NCBI RefSeq assembly: GCF_900110465.1
Contig: NZ_FODV01000002.1
Span: 434,001-498,000, forward strand
Direction: 5' to 3'
Source: Halogranum amylolyticum
GTDB lineage: Archaea; Halobacteriota; Halobacteria; Halobacteriales; Haloferacaceae
Length of the DNA stretch: 64,000 nt
The notes beneath the pieces are model-generated. The model was not told where the DNA came from and did no database searches. It saw only the letters and a program-made list of their open reading frames with translations. Both the position numbers and the translations under genes were made by a program. Shown one piece after another: positions 1 to 8,413 of this stretch. Positions within the stretch are counted from its first letter, which is position 1. Each line of letters begins with the position of its first letter.

Positions 1-1
1 C

Positions 2-1678
2 CACATGCAGGCGATGCCGGAGGCGTTGCCGCCGCTCGTCTGCGACTTCTGGCGGGACTGGGTCGATTCAGCGATGGCCGCGTTCGGAGTCGCCACCGTC
101 TGGCCAACTCCAGCAATCGAGGCGGGAAGTCGCGTCTACGTCGACGTGACGCCGTTCGTTCGGAGCGATACGGTCCGCGACGAGCTGATCGACGGACTCG
201 CGGCCATCAGCGAACCCGCGTCCACCGGTCTGGACGACCTGACGGCACGACGGTCCGAGGCGTTCGAGAGCGCCGGGCTCTCTCTCTCGGCACTGCCGAA
301 GCTCGTGAGGCCAGCGTGGCAGGTGTCGACGCTCGTCGTCGCGGTGATTCCCGGTATCGCCAGCGGTGTCGTCCAGGCGTTCACCAGCGAACCGACGAAA
401 CAGGACCTCGAGGAGACGTGGCGGGAGTTGAGTAAGACGTTCACCGCGGAGGTCGCTCGTGCGGAGACGCCGGCTGAGCGCGCTCGCGCAGTATTCTCCA
501 GCACGGACGTCACGGGCATCGTCACCGAGATGTACCCGAAGGTCGCCCCGCTGTACGTCGCCTTCGCTATCGGTGGCTGGCTCAAGCGGGCGTTTCCGGA
601 GACACAGGCGGACGTCAACGCCGTCGGGAGCGGCTTCGAGCGCGACGTCGTCACCCGCATCAACCTCGGTCTCGGTGACCTCGCAGACGTCGCTCGCGAG
701 CACCCCGCGGTCGCCGAGGCGCTTCGGGAGCGACGCTCGCTCGACGGGATTCGGACTGTCGACGGCGGCGACGTCTTCGTCGCCGCCGTCGAGTCGTTCC
801 TCGACGAGTTCGGCCACCGCGCGACCGGCGAACTCGACCTCAGTCGGCCGCGCTGGCGCGAGGACCCCTCCGGATTACTCGCGATCGTTCGCGCAAACCT
901 CGCACACGAGGAGGCCGGCGACCACCGCGAACGGATTCGACGACTGGCTGCCGAAGGAGAGGTAGCGGCGACCCGTCTCGAACGACGGGCCGATCACGGA
1001 CCCCTCGGACCGCTCCGAAGCCGGCTCGTCCGTCTGCTCGTCCAGACGTACCGTAACACCGTCTACACGCGCGAGTACCCGAAACACGAGGCCGCCCGGG
1101 CGTTCACGACGTGGCGGCAGGCACTGCTCGACGCCGGGCGCCACCTCGTCGACGCGGGACGACTCGACGATCCGGAGGACGTGTGGTTCCTCCACGCGGA
1201 CGAACTGTTCGCCGCGCTCGACGGCGAGTCGGTCGACGTGGACGTCGCCGCTCGGAGACGGGAGTTCGATCGTCACACGACGCTGGACGCGCCGCCGGTA
1301 CTGACGAGCGAGGGCGAGACGATCCGCGGGAGGTTCGACCGGACCGACGTTCCCGACGGTGCGCTCGTCGGCACGGGCGTCTCTGCGGGTGTCGTCGAAG
1401 GGCGCGCCCGCGTCGTCCGCGACCCGACCGAGGCGACGGTCGAACCGGGCGAGATACTCGTCGCCCCCTCCTCGGACCCCGGGTGGACGCCGCTGTTTCT
1501 GAACGCGGCGGGCATGGTCGTCGAAGTCGGGGGGCCGGTCAGCCACGGAGCGCTCGTCGCTCGCGAGTACGGCCTTCCCGCCGTCGTCTCCGTCCACGGC
1601 GCAACGAAGCGAATCCAGACGGGACAACGGCTCCGAATCGACGGATCGCGAGGAACCGTCGAGATACTGGACGACTGA
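2..1678 (+). CDS. PEP-utilising enzyme (PEP synthase / rifampicin-phosphotransferase type), 5' truncated by window edge
   Basis: About 558 residues are visible and the frame is open to the window edge, so the gene probably begins upstream and lacks its N-terminal ATP/PEP-binding domain here. The middle part (residues 255-300) carries a GHRATGEL-x-RPRWREDP stretch like that of rifampicin phosphotransferases and PEP-synthase-like proteins. The C-terminal 80 residues form a typical PEP-utilising mobile domain with GGPVSHGALVAREYGLPAVV, where the His after Ser is the phosphate carrier. Such enzymes move phosphate from ATP or PEP through this His to a small acceptor. The real acceptor cannot be read from the sequence. 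A DUF192 gene follows about 80 bases downstream. Confidence 0.8.
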   Translation, partial: HMQAMPEALPPLVCDFWRDWVDSAMAAFGVATVWPTPAIEAGSRVYVDVTPFVRSDTVRDELIDGLAAISEPASTGLDDLTARRSEAFESAGLSLSALPKLVRPAWQVSTLVVAVIPGIASGVVQAFTSEPTKQDLEETWRELSKTFTAEVARAETPAERARAVFSSTDVTGIVTEMYPKVAPLYVAFAIGGWLKRAFPETQADVNAVGSGFERDVVTRINLGLGDLADVAREHPAVAEALRERRSLDGIRTVDGGDVFVAAVESFLDEFGHRATGELDLSRPRWREDPSGLLAIVRANLAHEEAGDHRERIRRLAAEGEVAATRLERRADHGPLGPLRSRLVRLLVQTYRNTVYTREYPKHEAARAFTTWRQALLDAGRHLVDAGRLDDPEDVWFLHADELFAALDGESVDVDVAARRREFDRHTTLDAPPVLTSEGETIRGRFDRTDVPDGALVGTGVSAGVVEGRARVVRDPTEATVEPGEILVAPSSDPGWTPLFLNAAGMVVEVGGPVSHGALVAREYGLPAVVSVHGATKRIQTGQRLRIDGSRGTVEILDD

Positions 1679-1759
1679 AGACGACGGAACGAGAGCGTCA
1701 GTGAAGCGTTCCGTCCCTTCTCCAGATAGTTTTTGACGCGGTGACGACAGGGTTGACTC

Positions 1760-2107
1760 GTGCAGCTTATCCACGAGTCGACGGACGGTATCCGAGTGCT
1801 CGCCAGCGACGTCGACGTCGCAGACGGCTTTCTCGCCCAGGCTCGAGGGTTGATGTTCCGGCGCTCGGTTCCCGACGACTACGCGCTGGCGTTCCCGTTC
1901 GACGGCCCGGGGACGCGCAGCCTCCACATGGTGTTAGTCCCGTTCCCTATCGACGCGCTCTGGGTCGTCGACGGCGAGGTGGTGAAGACGAAACGACTCG
2001 CGGCGTGGACCGGACTCGGGTGGGGCACCGCCGATACCGTCTACGAGCTCCCCGCGGGGACCGCAGCAGGCGTCACAGTCGGCCTCGAGTCGGACGGACA
2101 GCTCTGA
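1760..2107 (+). CDS. DUF192 family protein
   Basis: A 115-residue protein starting at a GTG. It matches the compact DUF192 fold: the conserved core reads ARGLMFRRSVP near residue 30, then FPFDGPGTRSLHMVLVPFPID (F, M and D conserved), then WVVDGEVV. The function of the family is not established. No signal peptide or membrane segment is visible, whereas some archaeal relatives are anchored. It is short and complete compared with the usual 110-150 residues. It lies between the PEP-utilising enzyme and leuA and shows no overlap with either, so co-transcription is uncertain. Confidence 0.8.
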   Translation: MQLIHESTDGIRVLASDVDVADGFLAQARGLMFRRSVPDDYALAFPFDGPGTRSLHMVLVPFPIDALWVVDGEVVKTKRLAAWTGLGWGTADTVYELPAGTAAGVTVGLESDGQL

Positions 2108-2169
2108 CCGGCGATGGACGACGATGAACGACGATGGAGGTTGACACCAAATGCTGTTCGAACCCGCTC

Positions 2170-2178
2170 CTTTATGCT
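2170..2178 (+). promoter_or_regulatory. Predicted leuA TATA box
   Basis: CTTTATGCT lies about 27-30 bases upstream of the ATG at 2204. Haloarchaeal TATA boxes are centred about 27 bases before the transcription start, so transcription would begin at about 2200-2204, right at the leader ORF rather than at the leuA GTG at 2262. This is inference from spacing only. Confidence 0.45.
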
Positions 2179-2203
2179 ACCCGAACGCATGGTGGCGAGT
2201 ACA

Positions 2204-2284
2204 ATGTCGGAACACACCCCGACAGACGAGGATAGAGTAAGTCGCCGCGAGGCGGCTGGCCGTGAAATTCTCCGAGTCGACTAA
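2204..2284 (+). other. Leader ORF (26 codons) overlapping the leuA start
   Basis: The ATG at 2204 opens a 26-residue frame (begins MSEHTPTDED, ends EILRVD) that stops at 2284, 20 bases past the leuA GTG at 2262 and in another frame. Its ATG coincides with the predicted transcription start, as for a leaderless mRNA. It holds only one Leu codon, so it does not look like a classical leucine attenuator peptide. It could couple or limit translation of leuA. It may also be a chance ORF. Confidence 0.35.
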
Positions 2285-3836
2285 CGCTTCAGACCACACC
2301 GTGACCGATCTATTCCGGGGTTCTCCCGAGGTTCCCCTCACTTCTGACAGACATGTACAGCTTCTCGACACCACACTCCGCGACGGCGAGCAGGCACCGG
2401 GCGTCTCGCTGACGCCGGCGGAGAAGGCCGACATCGCGCGTGCGCTCGACCGCGCGAGCGTCTCCGTCATCGAGGCCGGTAGCGCCTGCACGGGCGCGGG
2501 CGAGCGCGAGACGATCCGCCGCGTGACGGAGCTCGGTCTCGACGCCAAGGTGACGAGTTTCGCCCGCGGCGTGCAGAACGACATCGATCTCGCGCTCGAC
2601 TGCGACGTCGACGGCGTCACACTCGTCGTACCCGCCAGTGATCGCCACGTCGAGACGAAGGTCGGGACGACGCGGGACGACGTGGTCGCGAAGACCGAGG
2701 AGCTCGTCGCCTACGCGAAAGACCACGGGCTCTGGGTCGAAATCCTGGGTGAAGACGGCTCGCGAGCCGATCTGGACTTCCTCGAGCGGCTCGCCGCTGC
2801 CGGTCTCGACGCCGGTGCCGACCGCTCGTGTTTCGCCGACACGGTCGGCCACACCAGCCCCGAACACACCTACGAGGCGGTCTCTCGACTCGCCGCACTG
2901 GGTCCGACGAGCACGCACACCCACGACGACCTCGGACTGGCGATGACGAACGTCTACGCCAGTCTCGCCGCCGGCGCCGATATGGTCCACACGACCGTCA
3001 ACGGTATCGGCGAGCGCGCGGGCAACGTCGCACTCGAGGAGGTCGCCATCGCGCTCCACCACTGCTACGACGTCGAGACGGTGAAACTCGACGAGGTGTA
3101 CGACCTCGCGCAGTTGGTCGCACAGTCGACCGGCGTCGACCTCGCGCCCAACAAGGCGGTCGTCGGCCAGAACGCGTTCACGCACGAGAGCGGCATCCAC
3201 ACCGACGGGACGCTCAAAGACGACTCGATGTACGAGCCGTACCCGCCGGAGACCGTCGGTCGCGAACGCCGTCTCGTCCTCGGGAAGCACGCCGGCCGCG
3301 CCGGCGTCCGCGCCGCACTCGAGGAACACGGTGTCGACGTCGACAGCGACGAGCTCTCGGCTGTCGTCGAGCGCGTCAAGACGCTCGGCGACCGCGGTAA
3401 GCGCGTCACCGACGCCGACCTGCTCACCATCGCCGAGGAGGTCCAGGGTCGCGAGCGCGAACGCCGGGTCGAACTCAAAGACCTCACCGCCGCGAGCGGC
3501 GGCGGGACGCCGACCGCGAGCGTCCGCCTCCTCGTCGACGGCGAGGAGCGCGTCGCCTCGGGCACCGGCAGCGGTCCCGTCGACGCCGCAGTCGAGGCTG
3601 TCCGTTCGGCGCTCGGCGCGAGTGCGAACGCACAGTTGGACTCCTACCACGTCGACGCCATCACCGGCGGCACCGACGCGATGGTGACCGTCGAGGTACA
3701 GATGACTCGCGACGACCGGACGGTGACCGTCGCCGCCTCCGACTCGGACATCACCCGCGCGAGCGTGGTCTCGATGGTCGACGCGCTCGACCGCCTGCTC
3801 GCCTCGGAGCCGGCACCGACACCCGCCGACGACTGA
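2262..3836 (+). CDS. leuA: 2-isopropylmalate synthase
   Basis: A 524-residue LeuA. The enzyme condenses acetyl-CoA with 2-oxoisovalerate in the first committed step of leucine biosynthesis in the cytoplasm. The HMGL-like TIM barrel starts at LLDTTLRDGEQAPGVSLTP (residue about 35) and includes THTHDDLGLAMTN near residue 220, whose His pair binds the divalent metal, and NGIGERAGN. GKHAGR lies near residue 343. A C-terminal allosteric LeuA domain (about residues 400-515) is present, so leucine feedback is expected. The GTG start at 2262 keeps the FRGSP segment that resembles the N-terminal extension of haloarchaeal LeuA. The promoter lies before a short leader ORF that overlaps this start. Homocitrate or citramalate synthase are alternatives, but the overall match is to LeuA. 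Confidence 0.92.
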   Translation: MKFSESTNASDHTVTDLFRGSPEVPLTSDRHVQLLDTTLRDGEQAPGVSLTPAEKADIARALDRASVSVIEAGSACTGAGERETIRRVTELGLDAKVTSFARGVQNDIDLALDCDVDGVTLVVPASDRHVETKVGTTRDDVVAKTEELVAYAKDHGLWVEILGEDGSRADLDFLERLAAAGLDAGADRSCFADTVGHTSPEHTYEAVSRLAALGPTSTHTHDDLGLAMTNVYASLAAGADMVHTTVNGIGERAGNVALEEVAIALHHCYDVETVKLDEVYDLAQLVAQSTGVDLAPNKAVVGQNAFTHESGIHTDGTLKDDSMYEPYPPETVGRERRLVLGKHAGRAGVRAALEEHGVDVDSDELSAVVERVKTLGDRGKRVTDADLLTIAEEVQGRERERRVELKDLTAASGGGTPTASVRLLVDGEERVASGTGSGPVDAAVEAVRSALGASANAQLDSYHVDAITGGTDAMVTVEVQMTRDDRTVTVAASDSDITRASVVSMVDALDRLLASEPAPTPADD

Positions 3837-4136
3837 CGGCGACGGGACTGACCCGTCTTCGCTCCTCACGCACCTACACGCACGTAGTCGAGACTGTCGC
3901 GTCGCCGAGTGGACTCTTGTCGTAGACACCGGCACGCGGCCCGAAGTGTGCGAGAAAGCCGCGGCCACGTGCGGTGCGGTTCCGTCGCGTCGCAGAGGTG
4001 GCCTAACGCAACGACCGTGTGACAGAACACCAGAACTCGGCACGATAGCGCAGATAAGCGCGTCGGAGTCGCACGGCTGGACGGGAGGTCCCCCTCCGTT
4101 CGTCGCCGCCGGCGGAGTCGCGATGTCGACCGGTTC
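3837..4136. other. Intergenic stretch, no gene seen
   Basis: About 300 bases between leuA and the next small gene. Only short overlapping frames without family signatures are present. No clear TATA box, tRNA or strong inverted repeat was found. Confidence 0.4.
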
Positions 4137-4484
4137 ATGTGTCTCGGTCGACTACGGCGGAGCGTGTGCGACTACGTCGTCGACGTGAAACCGTCCGCCC
4201 GCCGAACGAACGGTGCCGTCGGCGCCGCCGTCTGTCGGACGGGGTCGCGCCGACGGTTCGACAGTCGGGCGGACGCCGAGGCGTGGGCGAGCGAGCTCTC
4301 GGAACGCGGCGACGGACGCGTCTGGATCCGCCGGGCCGACCCCGACGACCGGTCGGCCGCGGACGCCTACCTCGTCGGCCGGTATCCGCGCCCGGAACTC
4401 GACGGCGCGTACGACAAGCGTCGCCGACGACTGCGCGCCCCGTCGGTCGAACAGGTCGGTCTCGGAGCGTACGACGCTCGGTAG
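4137..4484 (+). CDS. Small hypothetical protein
   Basis: A 115-residue basic and polar protein that I do not recognise. The start is uncertain: ATG 4137 gives 115 residues, and the GTG at 4164 (VCDYVVDVKPS) would give a better-looking N-terminus of 106 residues. The middle contains FDSRADAEAWASELS and later YLVGRYPRPELDG, with no Cys pairs, membrane segments or known motif. The frame has GC-rich third positions, like the real neighbours. No convincing promoter is visible. It converges with the small gene at 4496-4714, leaving 11 bases between stops. Confidence 0.55.
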   Translation: MCLGRLRRSVCDYVVDVKPSARRTNGAVGAAVCRTGSRRRFDSRADAEAWASELSERGDGRVWIRRADPDDRSAADAYLVGRYPRPELDGAYDKRRRRLRAPSVEQVGLGAYDAR

Positions 4485-4495
4485 CTCCGAACGGA

Positions 4496-4714
4496 TCAGT
4501 TGACGCCGTCGGCGACGAGATACGTTCGGTTCGCCCGCCGTTCTAGACGGACGGTCGCGTCGGCGAGTTCGTCGTCGACGTACTCGGCGAGCGTCGCGGC
4601 GTCCATCTCGGTGACGTCGATGCGCCGGTTGCCCGTCGTCGCGGCCGCGGTCGGACTGGTGGTGTGCAGGATGTCCATATCCGAGGATGCGAGGGGAACG
4701 GACTTGTAGTTCAT
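4496..4714 (-). CDS. Small hypothetical protein (72 aa)
   Basis: The frame can be opened further upstream, but that extension runs into the tRNA-derived repeat region, so I place the start at the ATG at 4712-4714. A second ATG twelve codons in (MDILHTTSP) is also possible, with TACAAG about 30 bases before it as a weak TATA box. The C-terminal half (MDAATLAEYVDDELADATV, then LERRANRTYLVADG) looks like a small alpha/beta fold. No known family is recognised. Confidence 0.5.
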   Translation of the reverse strand: MNYKSVPLASSDMDILHTTSPTAAATTGNRRIDVTEMDAATLAEYVDDELADATVRLERRANRTYLVADGVN

Positions 4715-4797
4715 CCAAGCAGAGTGAAAGTGAAACTGTCGGACTGCGGGGACCAGTGACTGTGAGTGACACGCTCCAGCGAGACACGTTTTCACCG

Positions 4798-4905
4798 CGA
4801 GCGATACGGGCGTCGCTCGCGGAGTGGTGTCCGTGAGAAGCGCCGAGAGTGAGGTTTGAACCACGGTCGCTCACTGCCGTTCGCTCCCTGATTCAAATCA
4901 CACGG
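4798..4905 (-). repeat. Degenerate copy A of the tRNA-Ser 3' end
   Basis: Bases 4798-4860 match 5078-5140, the tRNA-Ser 3' end plus its downstream flank, with about six mismatches. The acceptor strand and T-arm start (GCGCCGAGAGTGAG) are kept, but the T stem is altered and no 5' half follows. About 25 bases further on, an inverted T-arm-like segment (GATTCAAATCAC) makes a hairpin with it. It cannot encode a functional tRNA. Confidence 0.65.
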
Positions 4906-4970
4906 AGACGGACACAGTGACTCAGGTAGTCCGAGAGACAGAGTGGTCTCTCAAGGACTGAGTTCACTGA

Positions 4971-5047
4971 GAAGCGCCGAGAGTGAGAGTTGAACCACGG
5001 TCGTTCCGTTCGCTTCCGCTCACTTCACTCTCTGGTTCAAACCTCAC
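4971..5047 (-). repeat. Degenerate copy B of the tRNA-Ser 3' end
   Basis: GAAGCGCCGAGAGTGAG at 4971 repeats the tRNA-Ser 3' end a second time, 134 bases after copy A and 146 before the true gene. It is again followed by an inverted T-arm-like segment (TGGTTCAAACCTCAC at about 5033-5047) that pairs with GTGAGAGTTGAACCA in 13 of 15 positions. The anticodon and D arms are absent. Confidence 0.6.
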
Positions 5048-5120
5048 GGTCTCGTACACAGGGACACCGAAGTCGTGCGAGCGACACGAGCGTCGCTCAT
5101 GAAGTGGTGTCCGTGAGAAG

Positions 5121-5206
5121 CGCCGAGAGTGAGATTTGAACTCACGTGTCCGAAATGGACAGTAGATTTCGAATCTACCGCCTTGGCCGGGCTAGGCTAT
5201 CTCGGC
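5121..5206 (-). tRNA. tRNA-Ser (anticodon CGA)
   Basis: An 86-base class II tRNA on the minus strand. The acceptor stem GCCGAGA pairs with TCTCGGC and the discriminator is G. The anticodon stem GTAGA/TCTAC closes the loop TTCGAAA, giving anticodon CGA, which reads UCG. A long variable arm built around GTCCATTTCGGAC and the T arm GTGAG-TTCAAAT-CTCAC fit serine. CCA is not encoded. TTTAAT at 5234-5239, about 30 bases upstream, fits a TATA box. The 3' end and its flank are duplicated twice downstream. Confidence 0.95.
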
Positions 5207-5326
5207 TTCCACTCACAACTGTGCCGTGGTACGTTTAATCGGTTTCGGTTTTCGAGAGCCGTGAGAGCGACAGGTGTGTGACGTGGGACCGGATAACATA
5301 AGTGCGGGGGTCATCTCCGTTCGCGC

Positions 5327-6277
5327 ATGGACATCGCAGAGGCAAGTAGCGCCTGCGAAGACGTGTTCGAGACCGTCCGCGGTGCCGTCATCGCCGAGGA
5401 CGAGTTCCTCGAGCGCGTCATGCTCGGCGTCCTGTCGCGCGGTCACGTCCTGTTGGAGGACGTCCCCGGCACAGGGAAGACGCTGACTGCCCGCAGCATC
5501 GCGAAAGCGCTCGGGCTGTCGTTCTCCCGCATCCAGTTTACGCCCGACCTCCTCCCCTCCGACGTCACCGGGACGAACGTCTTCAACGAACAGGAGAGTA
5601 GCTTCGAGTTCTCGCACGGCCCCATCTTCGCGAACGTCGTGTTGGCCGACGAGATCAACCGCGCGCCGCCGAAGACGCAGGCGGCGCTGCTCGAGGCGAT
5701 GGAGGAGGCGCAGGTGACCGTCGACGGTGACACCTACCAGCTGCCGAAACCGTTCTTCGTCATCGCGACGCAGAACCCCGTCGAACAGGAGGGGACGTTC
5801 CCCCTCCCCGAGGCGCAGGTCGACCGCTTCATCGTCAAGACGGCCATCGGCTACCCTGACCTCGACGGCGAGGTCGAACTCCTCCGCCGGCGAGTGAGCC
5901 GCGAAGCCCGCAGCCCGTCGGTCGAACAGGTGCTCTCGGAGGACGCCGTGTTGGACATCCGGCGCGCCCCCGAGACGGTCCGCGTCGACGACGATCTGCT
6001 CACCTACATGGCCGAGATCGCGCAGGCGACGCGACGCGACCGCCGAGTCGCCATCGGCGTCTCGCCCCGCGGAACCCAGCGACTGCTGGAGTCCGTCCGG
6101 TCGCAGGCGGTGCTCCGCGGGCGGGAGTTCGTCACTCCGGACGACATCAAACGGATCTGCCAGCCGGTGCTCGCCCACAGACTGGTGTTGACGCCGGACG
6201 CGAAGGTCAACGACGTCTCGAAGGCCGACGTCATCGACGACGTCCTCTCGGAGGTCGCCGTCCCGACCGTCGAGTGA
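5327..6277 (+). CDS. MoxR-family AAA+ ATPase
   Basis: A 316-residue MoxR/RavA-type ATPase. Walker A (EDVPGTGKT) lies near residue 45 and Walker B with the MoxR signature (LADEINRAPPKTQAALLEAM) near 105. Sensor 1 reads ATQNPVEQEGTFPLPEAQVDRF, written here as a description of residues about 147-168 with key N, E and R. MoxR proteins act as chaperone-like ATPases, often for proteins with VWA or DUF58 domains. The gene converges on a DUF58-containing operon, which fits that partnership. The start is the ATG at 5327, with ATAACATAAG about 30 bases upstream as a TATA box, so the mRNA is probably leaderless. It is divergent from tRNA-Ser. Confidence 0.92.
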   Translation: MDIAEASSACEDVFETVRGAVIAEDEFLERVMLGVLSRGHVLLEDVPGTGKTLTARSIAKALGLSFSRIQFTPDLLPSDVTGTNVFNEQESSFEFSHGPIFANVVLADEINRAPPKTQAALLEAMEEAQVTVDGDTYQLPKPFFVIATQNPVEQEGTFPLPEAQVDRFIVKTAIGYPDLDGEVELLRRRVSREARSPSVEQVLSEDAVLDIRRAPETVRVDDDLLTYMAEIAQATRRDRRVAIGVSPRGTQRLLESVRSQAVLRGREFVTPDDIKRICQPVLAHRLVLTPDAKVNDVSKADVIDDVLSEVAVPTVE

Positions 6278-6539
6278 GAAGCTACGGTGACGCCGTCTCC
6301 TTTTCGGACTCGGCGAACGACGATCCGACGACGACACCACAGCAGTCGAGTACCGATTCCCCGGGACCGATAGTGACGACGACGCCGGGGGGTCGAGTGC
6401 AGTCAGTGTTGTATTCACACATGGTAGGCACGGTGGGATAGGGGGTCCATCCAGTCCTTAGTTCAATCTCTCTTAGCATAAAACTATCCTCAGTCAGATA
6501 TAATGTATAATATTCTGTAAGGAGAGAGGATGTACTCGG

Positions 6540-7037
6540 TCATCGACCGAGCGCCGAGACGAGGACGACTGCGCCGACGAGGAGGAAGACGAGCGCCGTC
6601 AACGGTTGGCCGCCGGTCGCACCGCGGTAGACGCCGTAGCCGAGTCCGGCGGTGATCGCACCGACGACGAGACTCGACGCGGCGTGGACGAGTTCCGCAC
6701 GGCGCGTGTCGGCCGCACGCCCCAACTGCGCGCCGATGCCGATACCGTTCTCGCCGACGTCCCAGGCGACGACGGCACTGATGGTCCCGACCAAGAGCGG
6801 TTCGGGACCGGCGCCGGACGCTCCCGCGAACAGGACGCCGGCGAACAGCAGCCCCGCCCCCGCGGTGACTGCCGCACGGGAGGCTCGGACCACGCCCAGA
6901 CCGAGGACGGCGAGTCCGGCCGCCGCCGGGATCGCACCGCCGATTGATCCGACCGCCGACCCGAGCAGACTCGCCACTCCGGCCCCGACCGCGATCGCCG
7001 TACTCACGACGGCGGGCGACCGGTCGATCTCGGTCAC
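6540..7037 (-). CDS. DUF7519-type membrane protein
   Basis: A 165-residue, very hydrophobic protein with about five predicted membrane segments rich in Ala, Gly and Val. It starts at a GTG (7035-7037) that overlaps the stop of the DUF58 gene as GTGA, so it is translationally coupled and last in the operon. The conserved order DUF4129, DUF7269, DUF58, this gene is typical of haloarchaea, which is why I assign it to DUF7519. Its function is unknown. Downstream lies an AT-rich stretch (ATATAATGTATAATATTC, 6499-6516) that may end the transcript. Confidence 0.75.
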   Translation of the reverse strand: MTEIDRSPAVVSTAIAVGAGVASLLGSAVGSIGGAIPAAAGLAVLGLGVVRASRAAVTAGAGLLFAGVLFAGASGAGPEPLLVGTISAVVAWDVGENGIGIGAQLGRAADTRRAELVHAASSLVVGAITAGLGYGVYRGATGGQPLTALVFLLVGAVVLVSALGR

Positions 7038-8413
7038 GCCGACCACCTCGCGGCCGCCCGCGTCAACACCGGCGCCAGCGACCCCTCGCGCCAGTCGACG
7101 ACCCGGAGACCAGCCTGTCGGAGTCGGCTCGCACGGTTCCGTCGTTCGAGACGGGCGAGACGGTGGCCGGGCGTGTCGTCGGCCGTCGGGTCGGGACTGA
7201 CGACCGTCACCGGGTGGCCGGTCGCGTCGAGTTGCCGCGCAATCGAGGCCGGGTAGTCGTCGGTCAGCGGCGAGAACAGCAGTATCTGCGCGTCCGTCGG
7301 CAGCCGTCTGAGCAGTCGCCGCAGTCGGATCGAGGGGAAGAACTTCCCGTCGCTCGGTGTCGACGACAGCGCGGGATGCGTCGCCAACAGCTCCCGCGCG
7401 CGAGCGCGGTGGTCGTTGCCCGCACCGGGCGCGAGCCAACACTCCTCGGGACCGAAGGCGGCGATGCCGACGCGGTCGCCGCTGTCGAGCAGTGAGGAGA
7501 ACGCCTGGCTCGCTGCGTCGACGCTCCGCTCGACCGCGTTCTCCTCCTCGTCGCCTGCGAGATACGCCTCCGTCCGGGCGTCGACGACGAGCACCACCGT
7601 CGCTGCGCGCTCCTCGCGGAACTCTAGCGTGGCGAGGTCGCCGCTGCGGGCCAGCCGTCGCCAGTCGACGCGCTTCAGCGGATCGCCGTGACGGTACTCG
7701 CGCGTCGAGTGGAACTCCAGCCCCGTCCCACCGACGTCGGTCGCGATGCGACCGGTGTACTGCGTCGTCAACCCGCGCAGCGGGAGGTCGGCCGTCGCGT
7801 CCAGCGCTGGCAGACAGCGAAGCGACGTCTCGCAGTCCACCTCCGAGCGGCGCTCCCGCGACCCGCTGGCGTCGCGGGTGATCGCCGTCGCCGGCTCCCA
7901 CTCGTGGTCGCCCCGGACCGCCGTGACGACGTAGCCGAACGTGGCCCGTTTGCCGGGCCGTAGCGCCGTCGCGTGTCGCGGCGACCCGTCGCTGACGGAC
8001 AGCGCCGGCGGGACGCCGTCGACGAGTCGGAGGTCGGGCAGCGTCGTCTCGCCGACGTTCGTCACCCGGACGGTCACTCGGACCTCGTCGTCGACGGCGG
8101 GTGTCGTCGTGCTCAGTTCGCGTTCGATCCGGAGGTCGGGGACGGGCGCCTCGCCGCCACGAGCGTAGGCCACGTAGGCGATGCCGACGACCGCCGTCAA
8201 CAGGAGTCCCTGCCGACGACCGAAGATGACGGCGACGCCCACCGCGAGCAGGGCGACGGTGCCGACGCCGACCCAGCGGTTCGTGTCGAAGGCGCGACCG
8301 GCCGTAGTCGGTGTCTCCGCCGTGTCTGCGGTGTCGGCCGCATCCGTCTCTGTCGTCTCCGTGGCGTCCGTCGTCGGCCAGTCCGACGACTCGGATGACT
8401 CCGACGCCGTCAT
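7034..8413 (-). CDS. DUF58 domain protein
   Basis: A 459-residue protein. A Thr/Glu/Asp-rich leader of about 45 residues precedes two membrane helices (residues about 48-90). A beta-sandwich-like region with VRVTVRVTNVGETTLPDLRLV follows. The DUF58 signature GTGLEFHSTREYRHGDPLKR, followed by VDWRRLARSG, sits near residues 235-265, ahead of a VWA-like domain (VVLVVDARTEAYL). The ATG at 8411-8413 overlaps the upstream stop as ATGA, and the stop overlaps the next GTG. DUF58 proteins are usual MoxR partners and often lie in envelope or stress-related clusters. The longer open frame upstream of 8413 runs antisense-like through the neighbour and is not coding. Confidence 0.88.
   Translation of the reverse strand: MTASESSESSDWPTTDATETTETDAADTADTAETPTTAGRAFDTNRWVGVGTVALLAVGVAVIFGRRQGLLLTAVVGIAYVAYARGGEAPVPDLRIERELSTTTPAVDDEVRVTVRVTNVGETTLPDLRLVDGVPPALSVSDGSPRHATALRPGKRATFGYVVTAVRGDHEWEPATAITRDASGSRERRSEVDCETSLRCLPALDATADLPLRGLTTQYTGRIATDVGGTGLEFHSTREYRHGDPLKRVDWRRLARSGDLATLEFREERAATVVLVVDARTEAYLAGDEEENAVERSVDAASQAFSSLLDSGDRVGIAAFGPEECWLAPGAGNDHRARARELLATHPALSSTPSDGKFFPSIRLRRLLRRLPTDAQILLFSPLTDDYPASIARQLDATGHPVTVVSPDPTADDTPGHRLARLERRNRASRLRQAGLRVVDWREGSLAPVLTRAAARWSA

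Noticed and set aside
2204..2284. A leucine attenuator peptide
   Set aside because: It contains one Leu codon, and no competing terminator and antiterminator hairpins were found, so it is reported only as an overlapping leader ORF.
4715..4864. N-terminal extension of the small gene at 4496-4714
   Set aside because: The extension runs into the tRNA-derived repeat region and has atypical composition; the internal ATG is preferred.
4798..5047. The two tRNA-Ser-like copies as functional tRNA genes
   Set aside because: They lack the 5' acceptor strand, D arm and anticodon arm.
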